Of a stretch of DNA of 64,000 nt, positions 23,931 to 36,021 are shown one piece after another. The translations under genes and the position numbers were made by a program. The notes under the pieces are model-generated. The model was not told the origin of the DNA, ran no database searches, and saw only the letters and a list, made by a program, of their open reading frames with translations. The stretch comes from Brasenia schreberi (lineage: Eukaryota; Streptophyta; Magnoliopsida; Nymphaeales; Cabombaceae), in contig JAYKKT010000086.1 of the NCBI GenBank assembly GCA_036023115.1, positions 17,833,501 through 17,897,500 of the forward strand, in the 5' to 3' direction. How positions within the stretch are numbered: position 1 is the first letter of the stretch; every line of letters starts with the position of its first letter.

Positions 23931-24059
23931 GCTTTACAATGGTAAAAACCTTGATCAACCTATATAAGGAATTATCATTAGTATGCATCTTCTCAACTCC
24001 TAGCAACTTCTCCTCCACAATTGATCTGACCTAATGATATCTCTCATACACACACGCAC

Positions 24060-26870
24060 ACCACTAGTTACAATATTTATAGCCTATATTGTATTTACCC
24101 CAAGGCCGTAGGAGTGGTCTCGCACTTTCTCATGACACCTTGGTCTATCTAGTCCATGATGGTCAAACCATGCCGACTCTTATGACGAAGTGTCAAGAAA
24201 CACACTTTGTATTTGTTCCAAGCACACCTGAGAGACCTATAAGTCTCTAGAAACTCCATACAAGCCACACAAGTATGGTTGATTGATTCATAACCAATTA
24301 TGTTCCAACTAGCTAGTTTCACATTAATTGATCCACATCTAAATCCATATATATATATGATATATGTAATATCACATCATACTTTTCCATTAAACACAAT
24401 TCATATCAAGACATGCTTGATAACAACCAACTTGCAATTTAAGTGTCATTTAAGAAATATCAATAAAACAATTAACAATTGTGCACATTTAAATCCATTA
24501 GAATCAGGAAAATCACTTTTATCATGGTTGTACTAAGAAATAAAAAAACCTCTACTTGAAGGAGTACTAAGATTCAATCCTAAAACAACTAACCCTCTCT
24601 TATCACTTCCAAATTCACTACTTTGAATTTATAGAGATTTTTAAAATAATAACACTATTAAAAATTATTCGGTTAGGAATGCAATGCAACAAACGGATCC
24701 AAATCAATTATTAAACGACCTTGAAACTACTCAACAACCTAACCTAGAACCAAATAGATTGTTATGAATCCAAATTGTTACTTGGATCTATGTTTTATCT
24801 AATCTTTGTATTGCAACGGGTAATTTGTGTCTTTATGTCAACATATAACCTGAATTTGACTAAACAAGTTTTATGTTCATTTTTGTGCCTAACCTAGAAT
24901 CCATTTTAGATCCAACCAGAACCTAAACTATTTCATAACACAAAACACAAAAGAAATCCCTGCCTTATTCAAGAGTTTAGACACGACATTGATAAAAAAT
25001 GACGTAACCTGACATGGTTGTGTTAGAGTCCACATCAATCGATTAATACAACACGCATTACAATGTGTCAAGCCATCTCATACATGGCTTCGCCCAACAC
25101 TAGAGAACCGATCATTTTCTAGTGACGATAAGGACCAACAACACTCCCCCAATGTCTTCCACTCCACATGATGCCCATTTGAATCAAAGTCGCTTGTCGA
25201 GAGTGAGGTTTCCCCCGAAAAACCATAACAAAAGATAGAAAGCTTTTGAGCAAAGAAAATTAAATAAATCCGTGCACCAACTTGTCCATTTCAAAAGTAT
25301 TTCGAGTATGGTTTTGTTTATAATGAACAAATATATCAAAAAACACCCATTTACCCAAGCGAATCTATCGCCACATGATAGCAGTTTGCCTTTGAAAATC
25401 AAACCGAACCCTAACTACATTCATTTCCATAAAATGGTAGCATCCGTTTCTAACCAAATTGAGGGTGGCAAGAACAGCCAACAACTAACCTTTATGGCAA
25501 GATTAAACCTTCTTACCCTAATCAAATTCGACGTCAACCAATTGATTTTCATCAAAAATTAAAAGCAAAATGGAATTTGAATATAAGGAAGAAGTCTTAC
25601 AATTTTTTTGTCTGATTCTTTCATCGTTGTCTGTCGATTGAATCCTTGCAAAGCCTTAAATTCCTAGAGGCTCAATGGTGAGTCTCATCTGCTTGTGGTT
25701 TGCCACTAAAATGACATGTAGAACATGGTGTTGAGTGGTTACGCCACACCCACTATTACCATACTCTTCCTCCTTCCTCGGTGGATTTGGATCCGAGTTT
25801 GGATCATGATTGGTTCTTTGGTGTGGGGTGAAACCGTGTCTAACACGGCTTCAAAGATACCGACGTGTTGTGTCGGTTGATTGATGTGGAGTATAATACA
25901 ATATGTCGTGTCACATCATTTCTAATCAATGTCATATCTGAAATCTGTAGGGATTTCTTTTGTGTTTTTTGTTAAAGAATAGTTTATGTTTAGGTTGGGT
26001 CTAAAACAGGTTCTGGGTTAGAACTGAATACAAAACCTATTTAGTCAAATTCAACTTACGTGTAGATTTTGTGTTGATATGATGACACAAATTACCATAC
26101 ATAGATTGGATCATAAATGGATTCAGGTAATAGTTTAGATTTAAGACAATCTATTTGGACTTAGGTTTTGTTTTGGGGTTATTTAATAATTGGTTTGTAT
26201 TTGGTTTCTTGTGTTATTACCTATAATTAAATAAATTTTAATATTGTTATTACTTTAAAAATATAAAAATTAAAATCAATAGATTTGGAGATACTAAAAT
26301 GGGCTAACAATTTGAAGATTGGATCTTACTACTCTTTCAATTAAGGGGTTATGCATTTCTTAGTAGAATCAAGCTAAAAGTAGTTTTCTTAACTTCAATC
26401 GCTGTAAATGTGCATGATCATTAATTGTTTTATTGATGTTTCTTGAATGATACTTAAATTATGGTTGCTTGACTGGTACTTAAAATATTCATGTTTATAT
26501 CTTGGTTGTTATGGAGAGTTTTTTATATACATTATGTTTAATAAAAAGTGTAATTTTATATTATGTAATCATGTGGATATGGAGTTGGACATGTGGATCA
26601 TAGAATGTGAAACTGGTCATTGAAACATAATTGATGCAAGTTTATGAGACATACTTGTGTGTGGCTTATGTGGGTAGACTTGTAGGTTCCTTGGGCTTTC
26701 TAGCTTGTAACAAATATAGAGTGTACTCTTGTGTACTATGTCATAAGAGTCACCATAGTTTGACTATCGTAGATGAGGTAAATCAAGGTAACATGAGGGT
26801 CGGGTCTGATGACTCTTACGACCTTGGGTGTCACACAGTGTTGTCTATAAATGTTGTAACTAATTGTAGG
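24060..26870. repeat. Long imperfect inverted repeat, arms about 1.05 kb, loop about 0.7 kb
   Basis: The left arm (about 24060-25115) aligns in reverse complement along its whole length with the right arm (about 25805-26870). Matching landmarks are CACAAAAGAAATCCCTG with CAGGGATTTCTTTTGTG-like sequence at 25948, CCAAATAGATTGT with ACAATCTATTTGG (26148), AATCAATTATTAAAC with GTTATTTAATAATTGGTTT (26176), and CTATAAATATTGTAAC with 26848-26863. Divergence is substantial (substitutions and small indels throughout), so a transcript would fold into an imperfect hairpin. It lies inside a copia element. No transposase is recognised in the loop. It may be a foldback-type element, or two opposite insertions of one element. 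Confidence 0.8.
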
Positions 26871-27199
26871 TCATATTTGTGAAACATGTATGCTTTTAAT
26901 ATGTCTTTTATTAAAGAGTATAACTTTTCTGCTAGGCTATTGGATGAAGTCCACTTTATTATTGTATAGGTTATCTTCAAGCTAGTACATTGATGTCGCA
27001 AGGTGTCGAGTAGATGTTTTAGTAGCACTTCAATATGGTATGGATTGATGAGCTTACTTTTAGTCTTTGCTTGCTTCTTCTTTTGAGGATTATGTTAGTA
27101 GGTGCCATGCCACAATTATACTTTCTTAGATTATAGAAACATACGAGTTTGATGAATTCTGTTTGTTTGTCTACACTTCACTATGAATATCATTTATGC

Positions 27200-30150
27200 T
27201 TATACCTACTTGAGGTGTGCCTACGTGGTATCATTACGGGTCATCTCATTGTCTATCTCATGCGTGTAGTACTTAGTTATCTCCATCTTCTCTTTATCTG
27301 TGGGAGAAGATTGATGTGCACTTAATTTAAAATACTTTACAAGAGAAGTGCTAACAACTTTAGTATTGTTCATGCTAAAGTTGTTAAATATTTTTTAATA
27401 TAATTCTTTTAAGAAAAGAAGAGCTCTCTTTTATCTCTATTCTTATATATTTGGAGACCTAAAATATTCAAGTGTCCCTAGTCTTTCATGGTAAAAAGCT
27501 TACTCAAATTTTTTCTTAAGACTTGCTATTCTAGAGAGATTCTTACCTACAATTAATATTTCATCTATATAAAGGAAAACAAAGTAATCATTTGAGAATC
27601 TATGTTTTCAAATGCATAATGATCATAAAATGTCTTCTTATAGCTTGATTTTTAATGATGAATTCAATCTTCAAGTACCACTACTTTAGAGCATGCTTTA
27701 TACTATACATGCTCTTCATCAACTTAAACAAATTCTCATCTTTACCTTTTACTACAAATCCATCTAGTTCTTCCATAGAAATATCTTTTTCAAAGTCACC
27801 ATATAAGAAGAAGGTCTTCACATCCATCCACTCCACCTTCAAATTTAAGTTTGCAGCTAAGTCTTATACCACACAAATAGAAGATATTTTAACCATAGAT
27901 GAATATTGATTCAACATGAAAAGTTGTATGTTCTTAAGAACTTACTTACCTTCATCACCAACTCATAAGTATCATTTTTATGAGTACTTTATCATCATAT
28001 TGGATGGATTTTTTATAAGACTCAAACTCTCCATTACCAATGAGGAAAATCTATTTATTAAGAGAATCTTTCTAGGGACTTGTCTATCTCTAGAAGAACT
28101 AATACATTTTGGTTGATTGTTGGCACTTTTGGTATATCTGCTATATCAATTGCATGCTCTACTCTGAGCTCAAAAGGAAATATTGTACCAATATTTGTGG
28201 GGATGTAATCTACCTCAAACAAATTATTTTGTTTACTTTCTCTAGTAATATTTTCCATGGTCTAATTCTCTACAAAAATTATATCTCTTCTCGTAATAAT
28301 TTTCTTCTCAATAAGATCATAGTGGCTGTAACCCAATTCATCAACTTCATAGCCCAAAAATGTATTATTTTGTATTAGTATCAAGCTTATGCCTTTCATT
28401 CTTAGGAACATAAACAAATATCTTGCACTCAAATTGTCTCTAAGTAATTGTAGTCTACTTTCAAGCAAAGCCGCACATTATCGGTTGTCTTACTACAAGA
28501 AAACATAAGTTGAGAGAATCAGAAAATAAAATGGAGTGCTTAGAGCCTCTCCCCAAAATGACTTTGGTAATTTGGCTTGTGAAAGTGATGCTGACTTTTT
28601 CATGAAGGTGCAATTCATTTTCTCTACTAGGCCATTCAACTGGGTGTACAACTTTTTCTTAGCTTGCATTTCAACCGTAAAATGAAACTTTTTTAAGGCA
28701 TCCAATACTTGATTTTTTTATTTCAAAGTATAAACTCATAACTTCCTAAAGTGATCATCAAAAAATATTATAAAGTAGAGAGAATCACCAAGTGTATGAG
28801 TATGCATTAGACCACAAACATATGAGTGAACCAAATCTAAAATATTTGGTTTTCTAAAAGGAAGAGAAGATTTGAAAGAGATTATATCTTACTTACCATA
28901 CATGTAATATTAAAAATCGCTTTGATATACTTCATCTAGACAAGAAATCAAATTCTTCTTCATAAGAAATGTAATACCTTTTTCACCCATATGACCAAAT
29001 CTCTTATGTTATAACATTTCATCATTAGAAGCCTCAACTGCACCAATAAGAAGATTTGAAATACTTGTATGCACTAACCAGAGAAAACTAGTCTTCTTAC
29101 CTCTGCCTACAAAAAGATTGTCCTTGATGAGCTTCAAGTAGCCATTAACAACGTAATTGTTAATCAAGTACAAATCAAGAATACACCTCACATATTGAAG
29201 AGGCAAAGTAATAACAATCCGTCTTTAATTGAACAACTGCCATGCCAAGAATTTTAATTGCACTCGAATTTGCCAACTTAATATTGTTGAATTCACTTAG
29301 AATATAAGAGCTAATGAACTCTATCATCAAAGTAGCATGAACTGAAACACCATTGTCGACTACCTAAATTTTGTCGTCACACATGAAGCCCACTATCTCA
29401 TCAATCACAATGTAAAAGTCTTTCGTGGATGCTGTATTTGACTCATTGTTAACCTTGCCTTCTATCTTTTCTTTTCTTTTTTTCAAAACTTGTAGCAAAA
29501 TTTCTTAGTATGACATTTCTTTCTTCAATGATTACATTTCAGATTATTATATTTGTCTCTTGACTTGCTTTTACTCTTATCTCTACCACAATTATTGTCC
29601 CTTTACATATATCTACCTGTGTCATCTCTTACTAATACATCTAACTTTAAAGACATGCCCTTTGCCTTACGCCTTAAATTTTCATTCAAGACGGCTCTAT
29701 TAAATGGTGAGAGAATCTTTAGGAGCATAACTATAAAGAATAGCCCTAAAGGCTTTCCAAGAGTCTGACAAAGTAATCAACAATGGAAGACACAAAAGGT
29801 TATTGTCCATCTAATCTAGGATAGCTTGGAATTCATTCAAATGATCTGCTTAAAAGCATAAACTGATTCCAACTTTTCCCGAAGGGTCCAAGTATTCTTC
29901 TCGTGTGCTACATGAGTATAAACATTCTTATCTATAAAATACTCACTAAAACCATGCATTGATCATGTTAAAACTCTCATTCTATATATGTTTTGCCTTT
30001 TGGTTTGTTAGTTTCAAACATTGTGAAGTACACAGTTTATAAATAATAAAATCTTGATTTTAAGAGCCTACGAATAATAATTGAAACCGTTCAAGATAAT
30101 CATGTGACTCACATTCCCTTTCATCTTGGTCTTCGATACTACAGATAAAT
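27200..30150 (-). pseudogene. Copia gag-pol, degraded
   Basis: Minus-strand pieces in order. The gag start is ILNGFNYYS (about 30080). GAG-pre-integrase-like sequence is read at 29206-29009. Integrase follows, with the YTQLNGLVEKMN piece (corresponding to TPQQNGVAERMN) and KLPKSFWGEALST (about 28640-28540), and then FLGYEVDELGY-like sequence (about 28370-28310). RT carries VEWMDVKTFFLYGDFEKDI with EELDGFVVKGKDENLFKL (about 27825-27715), a broken FVYVDD region (about 27570), then NTKVVSTSLVKYFKLSAHQ (about 27370-27310). The DVKTAFLNGD signature has two substitutions (DVKTFFLYGD). Numerous stops; no intact enzyme. Confidence 0.8.
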
Positions 30151-30171
30151 TGAACCATGCTTTGGTATCAC

Positions 30172-30900
30172 TGTTAGGTTAAATATGTAAATCCAATAAC
30201 AAACAGTGCTGCCACCCAGATTTCAAAAGTCAGCAATAACAATGTCCATCCAATAAGATGCAATTAAATATTAAAAATAATAATAAAATTTAATTGAGGT
30301 GCCATATTTAATGTGGAAATCCCTCAAGAAAAGAGAAAAACCATGAAGCCACAAAGACCTAAAATCTCTACTATATGAAAGAGAATAGGTACAAGCAAGT
30401 GATTCACAAGAAAGCTATTGAAATAATGATACGCTATATCAAGAATATGAACATCACTACAATATCACCGTAAACAATTCAATATATTGATTCACAAAAT
30501 TACAAAAGGTGAAAACAATTTGCAAGAAAGAATCTGCAATTGACAAATCTAGTCTTCAAAAGATTATGTTTGTATGCCTCTCAATCTCTCAAAAAGAACT
30601 CAAGAATGCATGCACTCTCTTCTTTCTCTTCCGCAGGTTTTTTGAATGGGTGGGCACACCTTCAACATGAAAATCACTGAGGGCTTCGGCCCTTTTTGTG
30701 CGCTAAAGCACAATGACCCAAATCGGGTCTCTACCAGGCCCACATGCTTCATTTAGATTCATTAAATAGTGGACCCCATGGCTGGAACTAAAAAAGAGAG
30801 TAAAAATGCCCATCATTCCAGAGACCCAGGCAATCACAATACTACACGTGGCACAAGTTAGTAACCATGCAATTGGAAAAGATTAAACGCAAATTAACTT
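30172..30900 (-). repeat. Putative 5' LTR of the minus-strand copia element
   Basis: Begins TGTTAGG directly next to the primer-site remnant. Homologous for about 500-600 bp to 23400-23880 with many substitutions and indels, which implies an old insertion. The right limit is uncertain. Confidence 0.5.
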
Positions 30901-31159
30901 TTCTGTGTTTGCTGTTCGTCTTATAGTACCTGGGCATGGTAAACGTGGACTTCAGCTATGGCACTAGTTTCCCAAACCTAAACGGGTGCCGTCTGGACTT
31001 GCCTTGACCGGAGCCAGGTCTGACCTTCTCACACCCCATAGCTGCATTGGGGCAGTAAGAAATGAATCATATATCCAGTAACTTCCTTATGAAATAATGA
31101 CTTTAGCAATAATGAAATTAGTTTGCTGAATTTCGAATAATGATTATAGGGTAGTTTTT

Positions 31160-31240
31160 TCTACTAGAAAATGGACACACGCACAGATATATATGTATGT
31201 ATATAAATATATATATATATATAGAGAGAGAGAGAAGCTA
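31160..31240. repeat. TA/GA microsatellite
   Basis: ATATATGTATGTATATAAATATATATATATATAG followed by a short GA run. Confidence 0.8.
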
Positions 31241-31542
31241 GTATACGCAAACCATTTTCTACCATTAGATCAAGGAAGATCAGTGACTAAGATTCAAAAA
31301 GTAAAATGTTATGTTTTATTGCTTTCCTATAATGATAATGACATGTTAAATAGGAAATAAATACACCGCACACAAGCAAAATTTTAATTTTTGTTTTTTA
31401 ATATGATCCATTCATCACTCTTCTAGCAGTCAATAAATTTTTGCATTTAATTGCGGAAATGAATATGGGGGAATTCACTCTCTCTGTTTCGAGGGGACAT
31501 AGCTTTGAAAACAGTAGCAGTAAGGCAGCAGTGCCTCGCTGC

Positions 31543-31656
31543 TGTCAAGGTAGGGAGAGATTGGAAACAAAGGCTGCCAGCCAGTCTGCATATACAAGCT
31601 TTGGTATATGCAGACTGGCTGGCAGCCTTTGCTTCCAATCTCTCCCCACCTTGACA
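31543..31656. repeat. Near-perfect 53-bp palindrome (8-bp loop)
   Basis: The left arm at 31543-31595 and right arm at 31604-31656 are reverse complements with two mismatches; the 8-bp spacer is AAGCTTTG. The sequence flanking and including the right arm is repeated directly at 31804-31880. The arm ends in TTGACAGAAACG and runs into a TA/TG microsatellite. Confidence 0.9.
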
Positions 31657-31760
31657 GAAACGTATATATATATATATATGTATATATGTATATGTATATA
31701 TGTATATATGTGTATATGTCTATATGTATATATGTATATGTATATATATATATATGCGTT
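31657..31760. repeat. TA/TG microsatellite
   Basis: About 90 bp of interrupted TATATG/TATA repeats connecting two modules of the compound repeat. It accounts for the Tyr/Ile-rich open frames read on both strands here. Confidence 0.9.
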
Positions 31761-32030
31761 GCTGGATCTTTGCATCCATTACACCGCTTATCGCTGCCAT
31801 CACCTTTGGTATATGCAGACTGGCTGGCAGCCTTTGCTTCCAATCTCTCCCCACCTTGACAGAAACGTATATATATATATGCGTTGCTGGATCTTTGCAT
31901 CCATTACACCGCTTATCGCTGCCATCACATGACCACCAATACCCATCGCTGCCATATATGCGTTGCTGGATCTTTGCATCCATTACACCGCTTATCGCTG
32001 CCATCACATGACCACCAATACCCATCGCTG
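31752..32030. repeat. Compound direct-repeat array
   Basis: A module of about 50 bp (TGCGTTGCTGGATCTTTGCA..CGCTTATCGCTGCCATCAC) begins at 31755, 31880 and 31959. The palindrome's right arm is interspersed once more at 31804. The last two modules form a 79-bp tandem repeat that includes ATGACCACCAATACCCATCG. Repeated modules in both orders point to repeated local duplication. Confidence 0.85.
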
Positions 32031-32508
32031 CCACCATCTCAATCATCTACCACAATCACCACCACCGCTAATTGCCACCTCCATCGCACGTACAATTGTT
32101 TGCCATTCTTCCTAAGACTCCTAAAATGTTTCTTATTTTTAAAGAAAAATTGTAAATGACTTGTTTCCGTCATTTTGTTTCATGAATAAATTAAAAGACC
32201 CTCACACTGGGTCTTATTGTACACGATTGTAGCAGCTATTTGCTATTATGACTGAAAATTATTTTCGACAACGTTGTGTGTAGCAACCAAACACGTCTTA
32301 TCCCACGCTATGTGGCCTCGGACCTTGAATGGCATTTATTAGAGTAAAACTTGCATTAAATAAAGCATCAGATATATGTGCACGACAGAGAGAGACTGAC
32401 TGCTAGCGCCCAAAAAGCATATGCGAAAATTTCAATGTGTACATAAATTTACATATCAAAGAAAGGAAGTGCAGGGCTTTCAGCCTCATGCACCACAACC
32501 TCACTCGG

Positions 32509-32799
32509 TCAATTTGGTCCCCAACAACTCAAGTACATCACCATCCTCAGAGAGTCCTCTGCCTGGTCACTCCTGTCATCTCCCTCTGTTTTCTTTGGGA
32601 AAGAGGAAGAAACGGAAGAAGAGGAGCCCGTGGACGAAAAAGGAAAACTCCGCCATTGAACAGTAGAGGCCGATCTCGACCACATGCTCTGCCTTAAGTC
32701 TGTCACAATGGAATCGATTCTGTTGGTTTCTTGACCTTGCAGCCCATCCATGGCTTGAGCCATACTTGCTGCTATCTCTCTTCTGATCATGTAGCTCAT
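32509..32799 (-). CDS. Wound-responsive family protein (DUF3774), diverged copy 4
   Basis: Intronless, 96 residues. It keeps the MSYM start and the C-terminal block DSLRMVMYLSCWGPN, and has an acidic segment before it (EGDDRSDQAED). The KDQG/RFNTVLR core of copies 1-3 is replaced by a GLQGQETNRIDSIVTDLRQ segment, followed by a Ser-rich linker (residues 56-67). The conserved ends against a replaced middle suggest either relaxed constraint or a changed function. A TATAAATG box lies at 32883-32890 (minus), 87 nt upstream of the ATG, but the promoter block of copies 1-3 is not recognisable. It is an older paralogue, or one that has evolved faster. The open frame is intact. Confidence 0.8.
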   Translation of the reverse strand: MSYMIRREIAASMAQAMDGLQGQETNRIDSIVTDLRQSMWSRSASTVQWRSFPFSSTGSSSSVSSSFPKKTEGDDRSDQAEDSLRMVMYLSCWGPN

Positions 32800-32882
32800 T
32801 GTTTTCTATCTTTTTATGAAAAAACACAGAATTTTAAGAAGTTTTTGAGTGGAGGTATATTACCAGGAAAAGCGGATAGTAG

Positions 32883-32890
32883 CATTTATA
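32883..32890 (-). promoter_or_regulatory. TATA box of DUF3774 copy 4
   Basis: TATAAATG on the minus strand within TTCTATAAATGC, at the same relative position as in copies 1-3. Confidence 0.6.
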
Positions 32891-32999
32891 GAAGGGAGGC
32901 GATAATGGATATGATCCTTAGCCTGTGGTTTTGCATTCTACAGCTGGTTTTCAGAAACCAGTTCCCGCTCTCTAAGCAAACTTTATAACCAAGTTAATT

Positions 33000-35900
33000 C
33001 TTTATTTTCTCCTATTTCGTACCAACTTAGGTTCATATTTACGCTGTGGGAAAGATCGGGACATCTAAAACATTAAAAAAAAAACTCATATTAGATCGAG
33101 AGCCATACGGACCACGCGTCCTGATCTCAGTTCCGAGACTCGGCATAGTAGAAATCAAACTGTTGGCTTGACATCAGCCGATTAGAAAATATTTGAGTAG
33201 GAAATTCACTTAAAAATTCTAGAAAGCTGGGAATTTTTACCACAATTCTATGGGGAGCGTGCTTACATATACACACATCCATACATACCATACAGAACTT
33301 GAATGGCTATTCAAATAAATTAAGAACTTGTTACACCATTCAAAGGTATTTGATATACCTTTCGTTTGCCCTTTTCCAGCAGTTTCTGTAGAATCGTCGT
33401 ATGCATTTGATACACCTAGTTTTAGTGTTGAAAGAAGACACTCACGATTTACCGTGTGGTTCACACTAGCTTTAGGATGCAACGAGGTTTTGTACAATTC
33501 CGTACTCTTTCTACATTCACATGAGAAGAGATTTCTTAATATCGCAAATGTTCAACGAATTTTACGGCATATACAACAACATGTACATTATAAGAGGTAA
33601 CCGAAAATTTTAAGTATCTTGCAACTTCTTCGCTATTAGCTTGTGTTCCAGATTTCTTGCGTAAATCTGGAAATGATAATATGTGGCAAGAAACACATAT
33701 AATGCTGGAAATGATAATGATAAGCACGAAATCAATCAATAATAGGTTATAGTGAAGAAACGTCATACTCAAAGGCGTTTATACATATTGTTATCTTGAT
33801 GTTGGATGTGATGGCTACATGAGGAGTCACGACGATTTCAACCGAAGGGCCTCCTCTAGAATACCAGCGGTTGTCTGTTTGAATCATGCCTATGAGAAAA
33901 ATTAATTACGAAAACAAATCCTGAAAAACTAAAGTGGCGAGTTTTATATATTTACTGTGTATATTAACCCTTGTGGCGTACACTTCCCCGCAGCTGAAAA
34001 TTTGTTCTTCATCAGCTTTCACCCACGAACAGAGACAAGTAATATAAAATTACTGATATTAGAATCAGAAATCTTGACTTTATTTGTGTCAAATCGAGGG
34101 TGTAGCTTAGATTCTCATTATGTTTGGAAGAAGAAAAGCAAAATTCTGTTGAAGGTGGTGGTTGGTTACTTTCAAGTGGCGAAAGGTGGCTAAACAGGTA
34201 ATTCATCGGGGTTGAATAAGGAACCATGTCCCCTCTCTCTCTTTCTCCTTTTTTTACCAGATTTGACTATTCTCAGCAGTAAATTCATGGAAAATAGGAT
34301 TTGGGATTTTATGGATACATTATCTAAAAGATAAAAATGTATACATTAAAGTTAAGATTAAAAAAGCTTATACCAAAAACTAAGAACATAAAAGACAGGA
34401 AACACAAAGTCGATTTATAGAGAAAGGTTTTTACTATAAATATTGTAGCGAATACAGTACAAAAACATAGAAGAAAACAACAGATTTTCCCTGGTAGTAC
34501 GTTTGAGGGCAACCATGAATCCATTCTCTTTCCTCTCTTCTTCTGCTTTTACCCCGAGGGTGAGGGGTTCGATCTGTCACAGAACATGCCTTCTTCAACT
34601 AGAAGTCTACCAATATTTAGAGCAACTAGCATATGAGAAAAGAGAAACAATGTCTCGCTTTTCCAGTAACAAATGATTTAGGCAGATCTCAGTTGAAATT
34701 TGAAGAATCCAATCCATATCAAAGGTTTTTAATTTATAATAGAATCTGAAAAGTTGATTCTTTTGAGTTTTGAAACAAGTGCTTGTCAAGCAGAACAGAT
34801 GTGCTAAAGAATGGCGAAGCAGGATTGGTAAAGGAGCTGAATGAACCCAAGAGTGGCCTCGCTCGACTTATTCATTAGCTCAAAATGTGATCCATGTTCG
34901 TTTATTTGTCATTTTGAAATGAACTGAATAATAGCTGGCATGAATTGAGGGTTGGAGGAAAAACCCGTTTTTTACGATTAAGTTAAATCTTAGAAATTCT
35001 AGTATATTGGAAGAAAACTAAATTAAATGCTTGAAATTCAAACAGGCCACAGTTCTGGTTTCGGTTCGGTTTGGTTATAGTTCAGACAGTTCTAGTTCCG
35101 GAGAGCTCTCAAGACGGTTCTACTCCGAATCTATTCCCCAATTCGGCTCTAAAACGATCACATCTATGTACGTCTCAGTGCAAAGGAGAAAGAGCCTAAT
35201 TTATGAGCACAGATGCAGAGTGATCGTTTTAGATATTCAGGTTGGCATTGAATATAATCACCATGGTTATATGCAACATGACACCATCTCCTCTCATGCC
35301 AACTTCCTATCCTTTCGTTAATACTTTTTCCTGTGATTTCAGATTAACACTCTTGCAGGTAACGGGAGTGAGATTTAACGTAGACACGACTTCTAACGTG
35401 AGTGGGAGAATTGTTCTGCAAATGATTCAACGCTGTAGATTACAGCTGCCCTAGCCCACATGATATATGGTAGGAAGCGATTTCATTGATTCTATAAAGT
35501 TAATAACAGTCCAAAAAGCCGTACTTCGCGTGATAAGAGAGAATCTCTCTCTCTTTCTCTACACACACATGGATTTCGTGGTAGTGGCGAACAAGAAACA
35601 CGACCATGCTAGCAGGAAAGAAGAAGAGGGAAAGGACAGTACGAAGGGTGTATGGACCATTCCTCTTATATATCGCAAATAACAAATTGTTCTTAGAGGT
35701 GGTAATTAGGAACACCAAGTGAAAGTTTGCTTCTGACTTGGGATAACAGATACCATTTAAAAACCTTATCTTTTGGTTGCAGGATTCCTACCGCATGTGG
35801 GACTTGCAGTGCAGCTCAGAAACTGCAGAACCAAACAAATACTTGCAATGACCACCACAATAATTCATTGACTTGGTACCCATGAAACAAGCAGCAAACC

Positions 35901-36021
35901 TTGACTTGCTAAACTGGACTCCAGGAGGAGGAAACTCATGCCACCAAGATACTCTAACGATTGCACAAGAAAGAAACCTCCCAACGCATTATTCGAGCTA
36001 GCACATGCCATGGCTAGCTTG
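33000..36021. other. No gene recognised
   Basis: Only short overlapping open frames on both strands, none with a recognisable domain or a convincing exon chain. Upstream of DUF3774 copy 4 the first few hundred bases probably hold its promoter. No match to the duplication unit of copies 1-3 was seen. Confidence 0.5.

Larger units (their letters stand above)
23400..30900 (-). mobile_element. Ty1-copia element, minus strand, with nested inverted-repeat insertion
   Basis: Inferred composite. A diverged direct repeat, 23400-23880 versus 30172-30800 (shared AAGAATATGAACA, CACAATATCAC, TTAAATAGTGG, AATGCCCATCA), represents the two LTRs. A degraded initiator-Met primer site (GCTTTGGTATCA in plus orientation, 30159-30170) abuts the right LTR. 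Gag, integrase and RT follow leftwards to about 27200. The RNase H end is missing or unreadable. The 24060-26870 inverted repeat lies between the RT and the left LTR, consistent with a nested insertion. The outer LTR limits are approximate, and I could not identify the target duplication. Confidence 0.6.

Noticed and set aside
24300..24360. TA-rich stretch as an independent microsatellite element
   Set aside because: It is part of the inverted-repeat arm and has a counterpart in the right arm.
25184..25562. Open frames in the loop of the long inverted repeat
   Set aside because: They overlap on opposite strands, have no recognisable domain and no exon signals.
31441..32046. Several overlapping open frames of 76-163 codons on both strands
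   Set aside because: They read through the TA/TG microsatellite and repeated modules (Tyr/Ile runs); coding potential on all frames is a by-product of the repeats.
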